Shown here: positions 54,103 to 64,000 of the stretch, piece by piece
How positions within the stretch are numbered: position 1 is the stretch's first letter
Layout: every line of letters starts with the position of its first letter
DNA from: an uncultured Clostridiaceae bacterium
Lineage (GTDB): Bacteria > Bacillota > Clostridia > TANB77 > CAG-508
Direction of reading: 5' to 3'
NCBI GenBank assembly: GCA_947577025.1
Contig: CANPTO010000010.1
Coordinates: 1-64,000 of the forward strand
DNA: 64,000 nucleotides
Notes under the pieces: model-generated
The model's input: the letters and a program-made list of their open reading frames with translations, nothing else
Told to the model about the DNA's origin: nothing
The model's database searches: none
Position numbers and translations under genes: made by a program

Positions 54103-55638
54103 ATGAAAAATAAATTAACAATGCTAATGATACTAGATGGTTTTGGAGAGAACGAAAACGAAAATGCAAATGCTGTAAAACTTGCAAACACTCCAAATAT
54201 AGATAGACTAATGAAAACATGCCCAACAACAAATATGTATACAAGTGGCTTAAATGTAGGTCTTCCAGATGGACAAATGGGAAACTCTGAAGTAGGTCAT
54301 ACAAATATAGGAGCAGGAAGAATAGTTTACCAAGAACTAACTAGAATTACGAAATCAATAGAAGATGGAGATTTCTTTAGTAACCCAGAATTTATTAAAG
54401 CAATAGAAAACTGTAAAAAATATGGTTCAAAACTTCATATAATGGGGCTATTATCAGATGGAGGTGTTCATAGCCATATTCGCCATATATTTGGTTTATT
54501 AGAACTTGCTAAAAGAAAAGATTTTGAAGATGTATATGTACACTGTTTCATGGATGGAAGAGATACTCCGCCAGCATCAGGAGAAAGCTATGTATCAGAA
54601 CTAGAAGAAAAAATGAAAGAAAAAGGCGTTGGAAAAATAGCAAGTATATCAGGAAGATTCTACGCAATGGATAGAGATAAAAGATGGGAAAGAATAGAAA
54701 AAGCATACAAAGCACTAGTAGAAGGTGAAGGAGAAAAGGCGGTGTCAAGCGTATCAGCAGTAGAAGATTCATACCAAAAAGAAACATTTGACGAATTCAT
54801 ACTTCCAACAGTTATTACAAATGGAGAAGAACCAGTAGCAACAATAGGAAAACACGACTCAGTTATATTCTTCAACTTTAGACCAGATAGAGCAAGAGAA
54901 ATAACAAGAACATTAGTAGATAAAGAATTTAAAGAATTTGAAACAAGAAAAGATTTAGATTTATACTACGTATGTATGACAAGCTATGATGAAACAATGC
55001 CAAATGTACACATAGCCTTCAAAAAAGAAGAACTAAAAAATACATTTGGAGAATATATATCAAAACAAGGTTTAACACAACTAAGAATAGCAGAAACAGA
55101 AAAATATGCACATGTAACATTCTTCTTTAATGGTGGAGAAGAAAAACAATATGAAGGAGAAGATAGAATATTAGTACCTTCACCAAAAGTAGAAACATAT
55201 GATTTACAACCAGAAATGAGTGCGCCTGAAGTAACCGAAAAAGTATTAGAAGCTATAAACTCTAAAAAATATGACTGTATAATACTAAACTATGCAAACC
55301 CAGATATGGTAGGTCATACAGGAAGCCTAGAAGCAGCAATAAAAGCAATAGAAACTGTAGATGAATGTGTAGGAAGGGTAGTAGAGGCAGCCCAAAATAC
55401 ACAAGGGGTACTACTAATAACAGCAGACCACGGAAATGCAGAACAAATGGTAGACTACAAAACAGGAGAGCCACATACAGCGCACACAACAAACCCAGTA
55501 CCATTAATATTAGTAGGTATGGAAAATGCAAAACTAAAAGAAGGAAAACTAGCCGATTTAGCACCAACAATGCTTGAAATAATGGGACTAGAAAAACCAC
55601 AGGAAATGACAGGAGAAAGCATAATAGTTAGTGAATAA
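54103..55638 (+). CDS. gpmI: 2,3-bisphosphoglycerate-independent phosphoglycerate mutase
   Basis: 511 residues, alkaline-phosphatase superfamily. LMILDGFGENEN with the first metal Asp, PDGQMGNSEVGHTNIGAGR with the catalytic Ser, HIRHIFGLLELA and CFMDGRDTPP in the transferase domain, then NYANPDMVGHTG and LLITADHGNAEQM with metal ligands. It converts 3-phosphoglycerate to 2-phosphoglycerate without a cofactor and needs Mn, an enzyme used by spore formers. AGGAGG precedes the ATG. Enolase, the usual next gene, is absent. Confidence 0.98.
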   Translation: MKNKLTMLMILDGFGENENENANAVKLANTPNIDRLMKTCPTTNMYTSGLNVGLPDGQMGNSEVGHTNIGAGRIVYQELTRITKSIEDGDFFSNPEFIKAIENCKKYGSKLHIMGLLSDGGVHSHIRHIFGLLELAKRKDFEDVYVHCFMDGRDTPPASGESYVSELEEKMKEKGVGKIASISGRFYAMDRDKRWERIEKAYKALVEGEGEKAVSSVSAVEDSYQKETFDEFILPTVITNGEEPVATIGKHDSVIFFNFRPDRAREITRTLVDKEFKEFETRKDLDLYYVCMTSYDETMPNVHIAFKKEELKNTFGEYISKQGLTQLRIAETEKYAHVTFFFNGGEEKQYEGEDRILVPSPKVETYDLQPEMSAPEVTEKVLEAINSKKYDCIILNYANPDMVGHTGSLEAAIKAIETVDECVGRVVEAAQNTQGVLLITADHGNAEQMVDYKTGEPHTAHTTNPVPLILVGMENAKLKEGKLADLAPTMLEIMGLEKPQEMTGESIIVSE

Positions 55639-55884
55639 TTATGATTGTAGGGAACTGCTTGCATAAAATACCATTGAAGAATGAGTTAGGATGTGCCTAA
55701 ATAATAACATTAAGTTAAAAATAGATGTAGGGGCGACTATTAGTCGTCCGTGCTTCAGAGGGCATACTAAGGAAAATATAAATCTTGGTAATTTCTTCGA
55801 AGAACGGACAGCTATTAGCTACCCCTACAAACAGATATTTAAAGTATTCAAATTAAACAGTATATAACTTTTATATAAGGAGAA
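55639..55884. repeat. R4-type repeat after gpmI
   Basis: TGTAGGGGCGACTATTAGTC at 55727 and TAGCTACCCCTACA at about 55818 are inverted ends around CGTCCGTGC/GGACAGC pieces. The rest is AT-rich. No gene was seen. Confidence 0.65.
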
Positions 55885-55890
55885 ATGTAT

Positions 55891-56649
55891 ATGCTTAGTA
55901 CAAATAAACTAAGAACAATATATTCAAAAATACAAAAGCAACTTTTCTTTATGATACCAGAAAAATGGGAAAAAATATGCCTGTATGCCTCAATAATAGA
56001 ACAAGTGAATAACTTGCAAACAGGAGAAATGTTTTTTTACTATTACCCAACAGGCTTGCTTAAGAAAAATCCTATAAATGTATATGAAATACCAAATAAA
56101 TTCAATATAGACGAAAAAGAATATATGAAGTTAGTAGATAAACTATATGGAATAATAAGTGAACTAAGAGAGGCATTTAAAGAAAGCAAAGAAGAAAAAA
56201 TGTGGACCAACTTAACTATAACAATAGAAAACTTAAAATTCAATGTAGAATATTACTATGAAGACTTGCTTGGCTCAAAATATACAAGTTATGATAGACA
56301 TATAATATGGAAATGCAAATATTTAGATGTACCATTAGAAAGACTATCCAAAAAAGATAGGAAAATGTTAGAAGAATATTACATAGAAGAAAAGTTAAGC
56401 AATCAAAAAACAAAAAATTACATAGAAGGAATATATCAAAAAGGAGTTCATAACATAGCTCAGTATAATAATGAATATGTAAAAGAAGATGAACACGAAG
56501 AGAAAGAACAAGGTAAAAATACAAAAAAACAAAAGCTAGATAAATATGAAGAATATAAAAGGAAACAAGAAGAGAAAAAAGAAAAACAAAAAATTTATAT
56601 AGAAGCTAGAACAGAAGAAAAAAAGAAAAATCAAATATTGAATTTCTAG
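55891..56649 (+). CDS. YezG-family (DUF600) immunity-like protein
   Basis: 252 residues. The first 130 match the YezG immunity family: IYSKIQKQLFFMIPEKWEKI, YASIIEQVNN...MFFYYYPTG and later YEIPNKFNIDEKEYM. YezG-type proteins neutralise LXG polymorphic toxins. The C-terminal 110 residues are extra and very rich in Lys and Glu (KQKLDKYEEYKRKQEEKKEK). No LXG toxin is in the window, so it may be an orphan immunity gene. ATG 55891 is 8 bases after AAGGAG; ATG 55885 is too close. Confidence 0.75.
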   Translation: MLSTNKLRTIYSKIQKQLFFMIPEKWEKICLYASIIEQVNNLQTGEMFFYYYPTGLLKKNPINVYEIPNKFNIDEKEYMKLVDKLYGIISELREAFKESKEEKMWTNLTITIENLKFNVEYYYEDLLGSKYTSYDRHIIWKCKYLDVPLERLSKKDRKMLEEYYIEEKLSNQKTKNYIEGIYQKGVHNIAQYNNEYVKEDEHEEKEQGKNTKKQKLDKYEEYKRKQEEKKEKQKIYIEARTEEKKKNQILNF

Positions 56650-56781
56650 AATGAAATAAAAGAAACACATAAATAAATTACATAAAAAGAAGTAAAAGAT
56701 GATTTAGATGAAATAATGAAAAAAATTAGAAAAAACTAATAAAAAGAAAAATAATTAATTATAAAATTATATAGGTAGAAT

Positions 56782-57345
56782 ATGAAATTAGAATATATAG
56801 AGTATTTGAAAAGTAAACATAAAAGTAAAATAAAAAAATTATATAGATATTCATTTCCAAAAAGTGAACGTTTTCCTTTCTGGATTTTAAAAAAATGCTC
56901 AAAGGGGAAAAATGTAGTATTTAATGCTATATTAGATGATGGAAAACTAATTGGAATGGAATATAAAATTATTTATGAAAATACAACTTATTTAATGTAT
57001 CTTGCAATAGATGAAGAACAAAGAGGAAAAGGATATGGCACTAAAATATTACAAGATTTAATAAAAAAATACGAAACAATTATTTTAAGTATAGAAAGAC
57101 CAAAAAAAGAGTTAAATGGTAATAAAAAAAGAAGAAAAAATTTTTATTTAAGAAATGGATTTACTGAAACAAATAAATTTATAGAAGATGGTGGAATTGA
57201 ATATGAAATATTATGTACAAACAAAAACTATAATATAACAAAAGAAGATTTAGAGAAAAGATATACAAAAATGACAGACTCTAAAATAATGAAATATCTA
57301 ATAGCAAAAATGTTTAATGTGCATAATATAAGTTTTATAAAATAA
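56782..57345 (+). CDS. GNAT family N-acetyltransferase
   Basis: A 187-residue acetyltransferase. The acetyl-CoA-binding motif is in LAIDEEQRGKGYGTKIL, followed by IILSIERP and FYLRNGFTET. Family members acetylate amines of small molecules or proteins; the substrate is unknown. The last 40 residues (after CTNKNYN) extend beyond the basic fold. It has no strong ribosome site (TAGGTAG). Confidence 0.85.
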   Translation: MKLEYIEYLKSKHKSKIKKLYRYSFPKSERFPFWILKKCSKGKNVVFNAILDDGKLIGMEYKIIYENTTYLMYLAIDEEQRGKGYGTKILQDLIKKYETIILSIERPKKELNGNKKRRKNFYLRNGFTETNKFIEDGGIEYEILCTNKNYNITKEDLEKRYTKMTDSKIMKYLIAKMFNVHNISFIK

Positions 57346-57346
57346 G

Positions 57347-57380
57347 AGGAAAGATTTGGGACGTGTCTAAATCTTTCCTA
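57347..57380. terminator. Repeat R2 hairpin after the acetyltransferase
   Basis: AGGAAAGATTTGGGACGTGTC and AAATCTTTCCT pair immediately after the stop codon; a short copy of the R2 element. Confidence 0.7.
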
Positions 57381-57492
57381 ATATTATGTCTAAAATCCTG
57401 CAGACTAGAAAAAATTAACAGAAACATTTACATAAACATGCTTTCGTGTTATAATTAAAAGAGAGTACTAAATAATAAAAGGGGGTTATCTT

Positions 57493-60400
57493 GTGAAAAA
57501 AAGAGATATTAAATTTTTTTGGAAAATAATTATTTTTATTGTAGTATTAACATTAGGTATACTAATATTAACTAATCACAGTAAAGCAAATAGTGAAGAG
57601 ATAAAAGAAAGTAAATTTTGTTATCTATCAGATATCCCATATATTGCTGAACAATCCAGTGTAGGATGGGGAAGTATAACATTAGACCAAAACTTAGAAA
57701 CTAAGTATAATGATGGGTTAATAGCACTGCAAATAGATGACCAAGTTAAATTTTTTATAAAAGGAGTAAGTGCACATGCAACATCAACACTAGTTTATGA
57801 CATAAGTTCATACAATTATGATTACTTTACAACATATTTTGGTGTAGATGCAAGTAGACAAAACAATGGAAATGGTGTTAAATTTGCAATATATACATCA
57901 AAGGATGGACAAAATTGGGACTTACATACACCAGTGTCACCACCTGTAATGAAAGGTAACACAAATGCGAATTTTATAAAAATAGATATAAAAGAAGCAA
58001 AATATTTAAAATTATATTGTCATAATAATGGAAATGCCACAGCAGATCATGCTGTATATGCAGACGCAAAATTAATTAAAGAAGGTTATGAAGAAGAAGA
58101 AACAAAAATTGACTTTATAAAAACAATAGAAGAATATGACGAAATAATTAAGAATCATACAGGAGAAGAAATAACAGGAGAGTATGAACTAACAATACTA
58201 CAAAGAGAATTTGTAAAAAACGTTGGATATGATATATTACAATCATATACAGCTTTAAACGAAGAAAATGAATAAACCATTTCATGGTTAATGAATGATG
58301 TAGAAAACTTACGTTTATACATATTAGGAGGAAAGCCAACAGGAAGTTACTTGTCATCATTAAAAGTTTTAAATAACTTATATAAAACATATAAAGAAGA
58401 CTTTAAAATACAAGAAATATCAAAATATGGAACTATAAAAGGTGATTTATATAAAAAAATGGCAATAACACTTTCACTTACACATTCATCAAAAGTAGCT
58501 CTATGGATGCAACCATCAGCACCAGAAAATCAATCAGATGCAGTTACACGTTATTCAATATTTAAAAAGATGTATGATGAAGGAAAATTTGTTGTTTCTT
58601 CAAGTATAGATATTACAAAATGGTTTGAACAATATAATGTAGAAGAAATGCGTTTTGTAATGAATAACATAATAGATGATGAAGAAATTTTATGGTTAAA
58701 TGAATACACTAAAAAGCAAATAGATGCTCACCCAGCACAAGTATGGACATATTTAACACCACATCCTTATATGGCATATGTATGGCCAGACTATGGAAAT
58801 CCAATATTCCATGATCCAGATAAAAAAGAATTTTGGGATGAAAAATATGAGGGAATATTCTCTAAATATGGAGTAAGTTATAGTACAGAAACAAACAAAA
58901 TATATAAAGTATGGATGAACTTTAGAAATGAATTTGGAACAGGAGCAGTTTGTGGTGGAATATCAAAAACAGGTTCAAATATTCGTACAGTTCATGGTAT
59001 ACCAGCAGCAGTTATTGGTCAACCAGGTCATGCAGCTATTATCTACTATGGTCAAGATGAGCAAGGTAGAGGATACTGGAATATTGATAATGACGTAAGT
59101 GGTTGGACACTATCGGAAAAAGGTGAAAGAATGCTACTAGGTTGGGGAAATGCTAGTTATACTAAAGGATCTTATCAAGTAGTATATATGGTATTAGCAC
59201 AAGAAGCATTAAATGATTATGAAAACTTTGAAAAATGTGAAAAAACAATAATGCTTGCAAACTCATATAGTGGAGACTTAGAAAAACAAGAAGAAATATA
59301 TAGAAAAGCATTAGAAATACAACCAATCAATATAGATGCATGGTATGCTCTAATTAACGTATATAACTTAAACGAAAATAAAACAGAAAATGATTATTAT
59401 GATTTAGCTAAAGAACTAGCAGAAAAATTAAAATATTTCCCACTACCAATGCAACAATTAACAGACTTAATAAAAACAAAAATAACAAGTATAGAAAATT
59501 CTTATAAATTTACACTTTTACAAACAAGAATACTAAAAGAGGCAAGCCAAACACCAAATAATACAGAGCAAGACTACTATGTATATCAACCAAGTATTAC
59601 AAGAACAGAAGCAAACTTCTTATTAGGAAAATTAGATAAAACAATAGCAACTTTCTCATTTGATGGAGAAGATAGTGGAAAAATTGTATTATCAAGTCGC
59701 TTTGACGGAAATGGAATTCGCTGGGATTATAGCTTAGATGGAAAACAAACATGGAATGAAGTATCATTCACAGCAGAGGAAGAACATAAACTAGAGCTAA
59801 CCCCAGAACAAATTGCAAGTATCACAGATGAAAATGACATATATGTTCATATTGTAGGAGTAGGCTATGAAGAAGAAAACCTTTATAAAATAGACATTAC
59901 AAAAGGTACATTGCCAAATACATTATTTAATAATGATTTAGAAAACCGTGTAGTAGGTGTAAACCTTACAATGCAATGGCGTATGGCAGGAACAGAAGAA
60001 TGGACTTCATATAAAACTTCAAGCCCAAACTTAACAGGAAATGCAACAGTAGAAGTTCGAGTAGGAGCAACTGGAACATCTCTTCCAAGTGAGCCAATTT
60101 CACTAAGTTTTACGGAAGATAATCAACCAGATACAAGAAAATACATTCCAGTATCACATTTAACAATAGAAGCAGTATCTACACAAGCAACTTCTAATCA
60201 AGGTAGTGCAACATATGCAATTGATGCTAACTATAATACAAGATGGCATTCTGCATGGAATGGTTCAGATACTGAAAGATATATTATTATAAAATTAGAT
60301 AATCCAGTATATTTATCAGCAGTAGAATTTGTTCCAGCAGGTGGAGGAAATGGAAAAATAATAGATGGAACAATATATGGAAGTACAGATGGTGAAAATT

Positions 60401-61950
60401 GGGAAGTGTTATCACAACAAACAGACTTAAGATATACAAACCAAGCTAATACAATAGCAGATGCTATAATCAATACAAAGAATTTCGAAATAGAAGAACC
60501 AAAACAAGTACAATATGTAAAAATCGTAGCAGACCATGCTTCAAATGGAAATTGGTTCACAGCAAGAGCATTTAATCTATTCCAAGACATAACACAAAAT
60601 TTACGCCCAACAGCAGGCATAGCTTTTAGTACAGAAGAACCAACAAGAGGAAATGTAGTAGCAAGACTAGTTAATCCAAGTGCACAAATAACAATAACAA
60701 ATAATAATGGTAACGATACATATACCTTCACAGAAAATGGACAATTTACATTTGAATTTGTTGATGAATATGGAAGAGAAGGTAAAGCTATTGCAAAAGT
60801 AGACTGGATAGATAGACAAAGTCCTACTGCAACTATTGAATATAGCCAAAATTCTATAACAAATAAAGATGTTATAGCTACACTAAAAAACATTAGTGAA
60901 GATATATATATAATTAATGAAGATGGAATAAAAACTAACTATGTTGAAGTTGAAAATAATAAAGTAAAATCTATCACTTACATTAATGAAGAAGGAAAAA
61001 CTACTAAAGTATTAGAATTAGATGAAGATGGAAACACACAAAGTATTAAATACTTTAATGATAATGAAAAAGTTGTATATATTACAAAATTTAAAGAAGA
61101 TGGAAGTATAGAAGAAATATTCCTAAATGAAGATGGAGAGGAAATTGCTCCACCAGAAAATGCAGAAGAATATCGTAAATTAAGTCAAATAGGAAGAACA
61201 AAACCATTAGAACATACATTTGAAGAAAATGGAACATACATTTTTAGAATTCAAGATAGAGCAGGAAATTCAGCACAAATTGAAGCAAGCACAAACTTAA
61301 TTGATAAAGAAGTTCCAACAGCACAAATACAATATGATATTACACAAACAACAAACAATGCTGTAACAGCAACAATAATATTAAGTAAAGAAAACGCATA
61401 TGTTACAAATAATAATGGAAATAAAACATATACATTTAACAGAAATGGTGAATTTACATTTGAATTCCAAGATGAAGCAGGAAATAAAGGTACCGTAACA
61501 GCAAAAGTAAATTGGATTATAGAAACAGAAGAAGAAATAACATTAAAATCAAAATATAAAACAATTGAAGAAGGCGAAAATAAATATTTATATAGAATTA
61601 ATGCAAAAACAACATTAAAAGAATTTATCAAAGATATTGAAACAAATGGAATTATAACAACATATAAAAAAGATGGAACAATTTTAAAACAAGATGAATT
61701 TATAGGAACAGGAATGATATTAAAAGTTAAAAACGAATCAGGAACTAAAGAAATTTCTTTAACATTATCTGTAATAGGAGATACAGATGGAAATGGAGAA
61801 GTAACACCAACAGATTTAGCAGATGCTATTCAAATGTCTTTAGGTGAAAATAACTTTAATATTACACAAAAACTAGCTGTGGATATAAATGAAGACAATG
61901 AAACAACACCAACAGACTTAGCAGATATGATAAAAATGACATTAGAGTAA
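57493..61950 (+). CDS. Secreted NPCBM/transglutaminase-like/F5-8C/dockerin protein, interrupted by an in-frame TAA
   Basis: A reading frame of 1486 codons that is continuous except for TAA at 58273. Domains in order: signal peptide (VVLTLGILILTNHSKA); an NPCBM-like carbohydrate-binding domain (about 40-200, YLSDIPYIAEQSS, GVSAHATSTLVYDI); a transglutaminase-like domain with Cys in GAVCGGISKTGS, His in GQPGHAAIIYYG and Asp in YWNIDNDVSGW; an F5/8 type C (discoidin) domain (ATYAIDANYNTRWHSAW); Ig-like repeats; and a type I dockerin (DTDGNGEVTPTDLADAI and DINEDNETTPTDLADMI). The ATG at 58291 after the stop has no ribosome site, so the halves are one gene with a nonsense change, an error, or readthrough. 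Its partner is the cohesin next door. Confidence 0.82.
58273..58275 (+). other. In-frame TAA inside the dockerin protein gene
   Basis: GAA TAA ACC ATT TCA TGG: sequence on both sides is in the same frame and forms one protein. A single change from AAA, CAA or GAA to TAA would explain it. It is not of the CGG type. Confidence 0.75.
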
Positions 61951-61998
61951 TAACATAATTAGTAATATAAATATAAAATTGAAAGGAGAAATAAAAAT

Positions 61999-62700
61999 AT
62001 GAAAAAAACAATAAAAATCATTTCAATAATTACAATTATGGCAATAATAATAAGTATAGTAAATATATCAAATGCATTCTCATTTAATGCAAGTTTATCA
62101 TCAAATGATAAATTAATAGCAGGTCAAGAAGTAAAAGTTACATTAACCCTAAGTAATATAGATATGGACGATGGAATACGTTCAATAAAAGTAGGAAAAA
62201 TAACAATAGGGGAAGAATTTGAAGAAATAACAGCAAAAAGTTTTTCAAGTACAACATGGATGACAACATATGCAAATGGTGGGTTAGTATTAATGTCAGG
62301 AACACCCATAACAGAAGAAGGAGTAGCGGTAACATTAACACTAAAAGTGAAACAAGGAATAACAGCAAAATCATCAGCAGTAAGCTTTGAAAATATAGTT
62401 GCATCATCAGGCTCAAATACAGGAGATATAAAAGTAGATACAAAAACTATAACAATAAAAGCAGAAGGTGGAGACCAAACACCAACAACACCAACAGAGC
62501 CAGAAAAGCCAACAACACCAACACAGCCAGAAAAACCAACTACGCCTAACAAACCAGAAAATCCACCTAAAGAAACATTACCAAGTAGACTACCACAAAC
62601 AGGAGAAAAAGAAGTAATAACAATAATAGTAACATCACTAATGGTAATAACAGCAATATTTGGAGTAGTAAGTTTTATAAAATATAAAAAAATTAGATAA
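61999..62700 (+). CDS. Wall-anchored cohesin protein
   Basis: 233 residues: a signal peptide (residues 1-28), one cohesin-like domain (about 30-155, SLSSNDKLIAGQEVKVTLTL, SNIDMDDGIRSIKVG, VTLTLKVKQG), a Pro/Thr/Lys stalk (PTTPTEPEKPTTPTQPEKP), and a complete sorting signal: LPQTG, a hydrophobic helix and the basic tail KYKKIR. A sortase would fix it to peptidoglycan. The dockerin protein ends 49 bases upstream, so the pair probably forms a one-cohesin surface complex. GAAAGGAG precedes the ATG. Confidence 0.88.
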   Translation: MKKTIKIISIITIMAIIISIVNISNAFSFNASLSSNDKLIAGQEVKVTLTLSNIDMDDGIRSIKVGKITIGEEFEEITAKSFSSTTWMTTYANGGLVLMSGTPITEEGVAVTLTLKVKQGITAKSSAVSFENIVASSGSNTGDIKVDTKTITIKAEGGDQTPTTPTEPEKPTTPTQPEKPTTPNKPENPPKETLPSRLPQTGEKEVITIIVTSLMVITAIFGVVSFIKYKKIR

Positions 62701-62720
62701 TAAATTATAAATTAAATAAA

Positions 62721-62762
62721 TAAAGAGATTTTTGAATAACTTCAATAATCTCTTTATTTTAT
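62721..62762 (+). terminator. Terminator after the cohesin gene
   Basis: AATAAAGAGATTTTTGAA pairs with TTCAATAATCTCTTTATT, followed by T-rich DNA. Confidence 0.85.
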
Positions 62763-62982
62763 ACAAAGAAAGACTTAAAAAATATAAATTTATTGAAAAT
62801 ATCATATAAGCATTATAATGAAAACGATGAAATAGAAATTGTACTAGATATCTCAAAAGGAAATCAACATTACCAAATATATTATAAAACAAAAGCAGTA
62901 AATAAAATAACAGACTATTCTTCTCTTTTTTGTATACTTTTATTAAAAGTAATGTTATAATTTATATTAATAAATAGTAAGT
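62763..62982. other. Gap with a short coding remnant and an intron-proximal promoter
   Basis: Codons from about 62810 read HYNENDEIEIVLDISKG and NQHYQIYYKTKAVNKI without a start, a fragment of unknown origin. TATAAT at 62955-62960 lies about 22 bases before the group II intron start and could drive it. Confidence 0.45.
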
Positions 62983-64000
62983 GTGCGCCCAGCAAAGGGT
63001 AAGTAATCTAGCGGGTGGAAATCCCGTCTGGTTAAGGTCTAACCAACCACCAGTAGCGAGTTTTGTGCTTATGACAGTAATGTTATGAGTAAAGCGTAAA
63101 CAGCGAGAAAGTAGGGTTAAAAGGCGATTCAGCCCGAAATGTTACCAATTAAAAGGCAAACGTGCTACTTACCACGGAATGCAATATCTAAACAATCGTT
63201 AAGGTGAGATTATTTAGGCTTTTACGGGGTCAATAGAGCCAATCATATTTTACATTGCGATTACTTTATCAACTGGGGAGAGCCTAATATTTCTTGTAGT
63301 AATACAAGTATGGCAAACAACAATAAAACGGAGAATGTCAAAAGAATGTTAGGCAGTCGGATAAGCTCGTAGTAGTGAGGAAGTTTCTGTAATGGAAATG
63401 GAGCAAAGGGGCTTACGTAATAACGGTCTTGACTACGGAAACATTATCTGTACTCAGGGACAGGAGGAATAATGGAAACAAAACTAGCAAGAATAGCAGA
63501 CAAATCAAGAAATGAAAAACAACCAATATTTACATCATTGTATCATTTAATCAATGAAGAATTACTAAAACAGTGTCATAAAGAACTAGATGGTAGTAAA
63601 GCAGTAGGAATAGACAGTGTAAGTAAGAAAGAATATGCAGAAAACTTAGATGAAAATATCAAAGGCTTAGTAATAAGACTAAAGAACAAAGCATATAAGC
63701 CATTACCAGCATTGAGAGTATATATACCAAAAGACAATGGTAAAATGAGACCACTAGGAATATCAATATACGAAGATAAAATTGTGCAATTAGCATTAAA
63801 GAAAATACTGGAGGCAATATATGAACCAAAATTCTTGGATAATATGTATGGATTTAGACCAAGTAGAGGATGTCATAAGGCAATCAAATATGTACACCAA
63901 AGTATTTCAAATAGAAGAATAAATTACATAGTAGATGCAGATATAAAAGGGTTCTTCGACCATATAGACCACAACTGGTTAATAAAATTCCTTGAATATA
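62983..64000 (+). mobile_element. Group II intron, 5' part
   Basis: It starts with GTGCGCCCAGCAAAGGGTAA, the usual bacterial group II 5' end (GUGYG), followed by about 490 bases of GC-richer structured RNA (GCGGGTGGAAATCCCGTC, ACCAACCACCAGTAGCGAG, CAGTCGGATAAGCTCGTAG) before the maturase gene. The 3' end (domains V-VI) lies outside the window. The insertion site is intergenic. Confidence 0.92.
63472..64000 (+). CDS. ltrA: Group II intron reverse transcriptase/maturase (partial)
   Basis: 176 codons visible, open at the right edge. N-terminal RT blocks are present: SLYHLINEELLKQCHKELDG, GIDSVSKKEYAENL, RVYIPKDNGKMRPLGI, FGFRPS-like YGFRPSRGCHKAIK and the start of the catalytic block VDADIKGFFDHIDH. 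The enzyme reverse-transcribes and helps splice the intron. GGAGG at 63464-63468 precedes the ATG. Confidence 0.95.
   Translation, partial: METKLARIADKSRNEKQPIFTSLYHLINEELLKQCHKELDGSKAVGIDSVSKKEYAENLDENIKGLVIRLKNKAYKPLPALRVYIPKDNGKMRPLGISIYEDKIVQLALKKILEAIYEPKFLDNMYGFRPSRGCHKAIKYVHQSISNRRINYIVDADIKGFFDHIDHNWLIKFLEY

Noticed and set aside
58291-61950. Separate gene starting at ATG 58291
   Set aside because: There is no ribosome site, the upstream sequence after TAA is in the same frame and the domain order needs the upstream secretion signal.

Overview
The window is very AT-rich Gram-positive DNA. It carries endospore genes (spoIVA, spoVT), a Clostridia-type core (whiA, hemW, hrcA-grpE-dnaK-dnaJ, yicC-remA-rpoZ, a gapA-pgk-tpiA-gpmI glycolytic block), strong GGAGG ribosome sites, LPxTG/sortase surface proteins and a cohesin/dockerin pair. 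This fits an uncultured, probably gut-dwelling, spore-forming member of the Clostridia. No rRNA, tRNA or CRISPR array was recognised.

Layout. 1-6.3 kb is an accessory island: the tail of an unidentified basic protein, an SDR/NTF2-like/DUF5680 trio, a YhcG-type nuclease, a split PHP-ATPase with a small partner, then integrase debris and a truncated PRPP synthetase. 6.6-19.5 kb is housekeeping: whiA, hemW, the CIRCE-controlled heat-shock operon, rsmE, yicC, remA, rpoZ and a cytidylate-kinase-like gene. 19.5-29 kb holds a transglycosylase, a four-gene nucleotide operon with a HAD-nucleoside hydrolase fusion, a LysM protein, a sigma factor with C-terminal membrane segments, and spoIVA. 29-33.6 kb is a segmental duplication around an MntA-HepT toxin-antitoxin pair, small lipoproteins and a holin-like protein, followed by DUF421/DUF4363 genes. 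33.9-38.3 kb has dapA, dacA, a VanW protein and spoVT. 38.6-46 kb is a surface locus with a sortase and a 1652-residue MucBP/VWA protein. 46-49.4 kb holds hypotheticals and a probable structured RNA. 49.4-55.6 kb is glycolysis. 55.9-62.7 kb has a YezG-like immunity protein, a GNAT, and the dockerin enzyme with its wall-anchored cohesin. A group II intron runs off the right edge.

Main observation. Six genes (dnaJ three times, a cytidylate-kinase-like gene, spoIVA, dapA, dacA and vanW) are broken by exactly one extra base. In all eight cases the break sits at an in-frame CGG codon, and reading CGGN as one unit (in effect skipping C and decoding GGN as Gly) restores the expected protein. A ninth gene (Nudix) shows the same pattern at AGG-A. 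The fixed codon phase, the fixed extra base and the fixed Gly outcome are hard to explain by random sequencing error. They suggest +1 frameshifting or quadruplet decoding at a very rare codon. At least five other in-frame CGG codons seem to be read without a shift, so the rule is not absolute.

Noncoding DNA is unusually rich in dispersed palindromic repeats of at least five families, many at operon ends. Several run into coding sequence, for example the hrcA and whiA tails.
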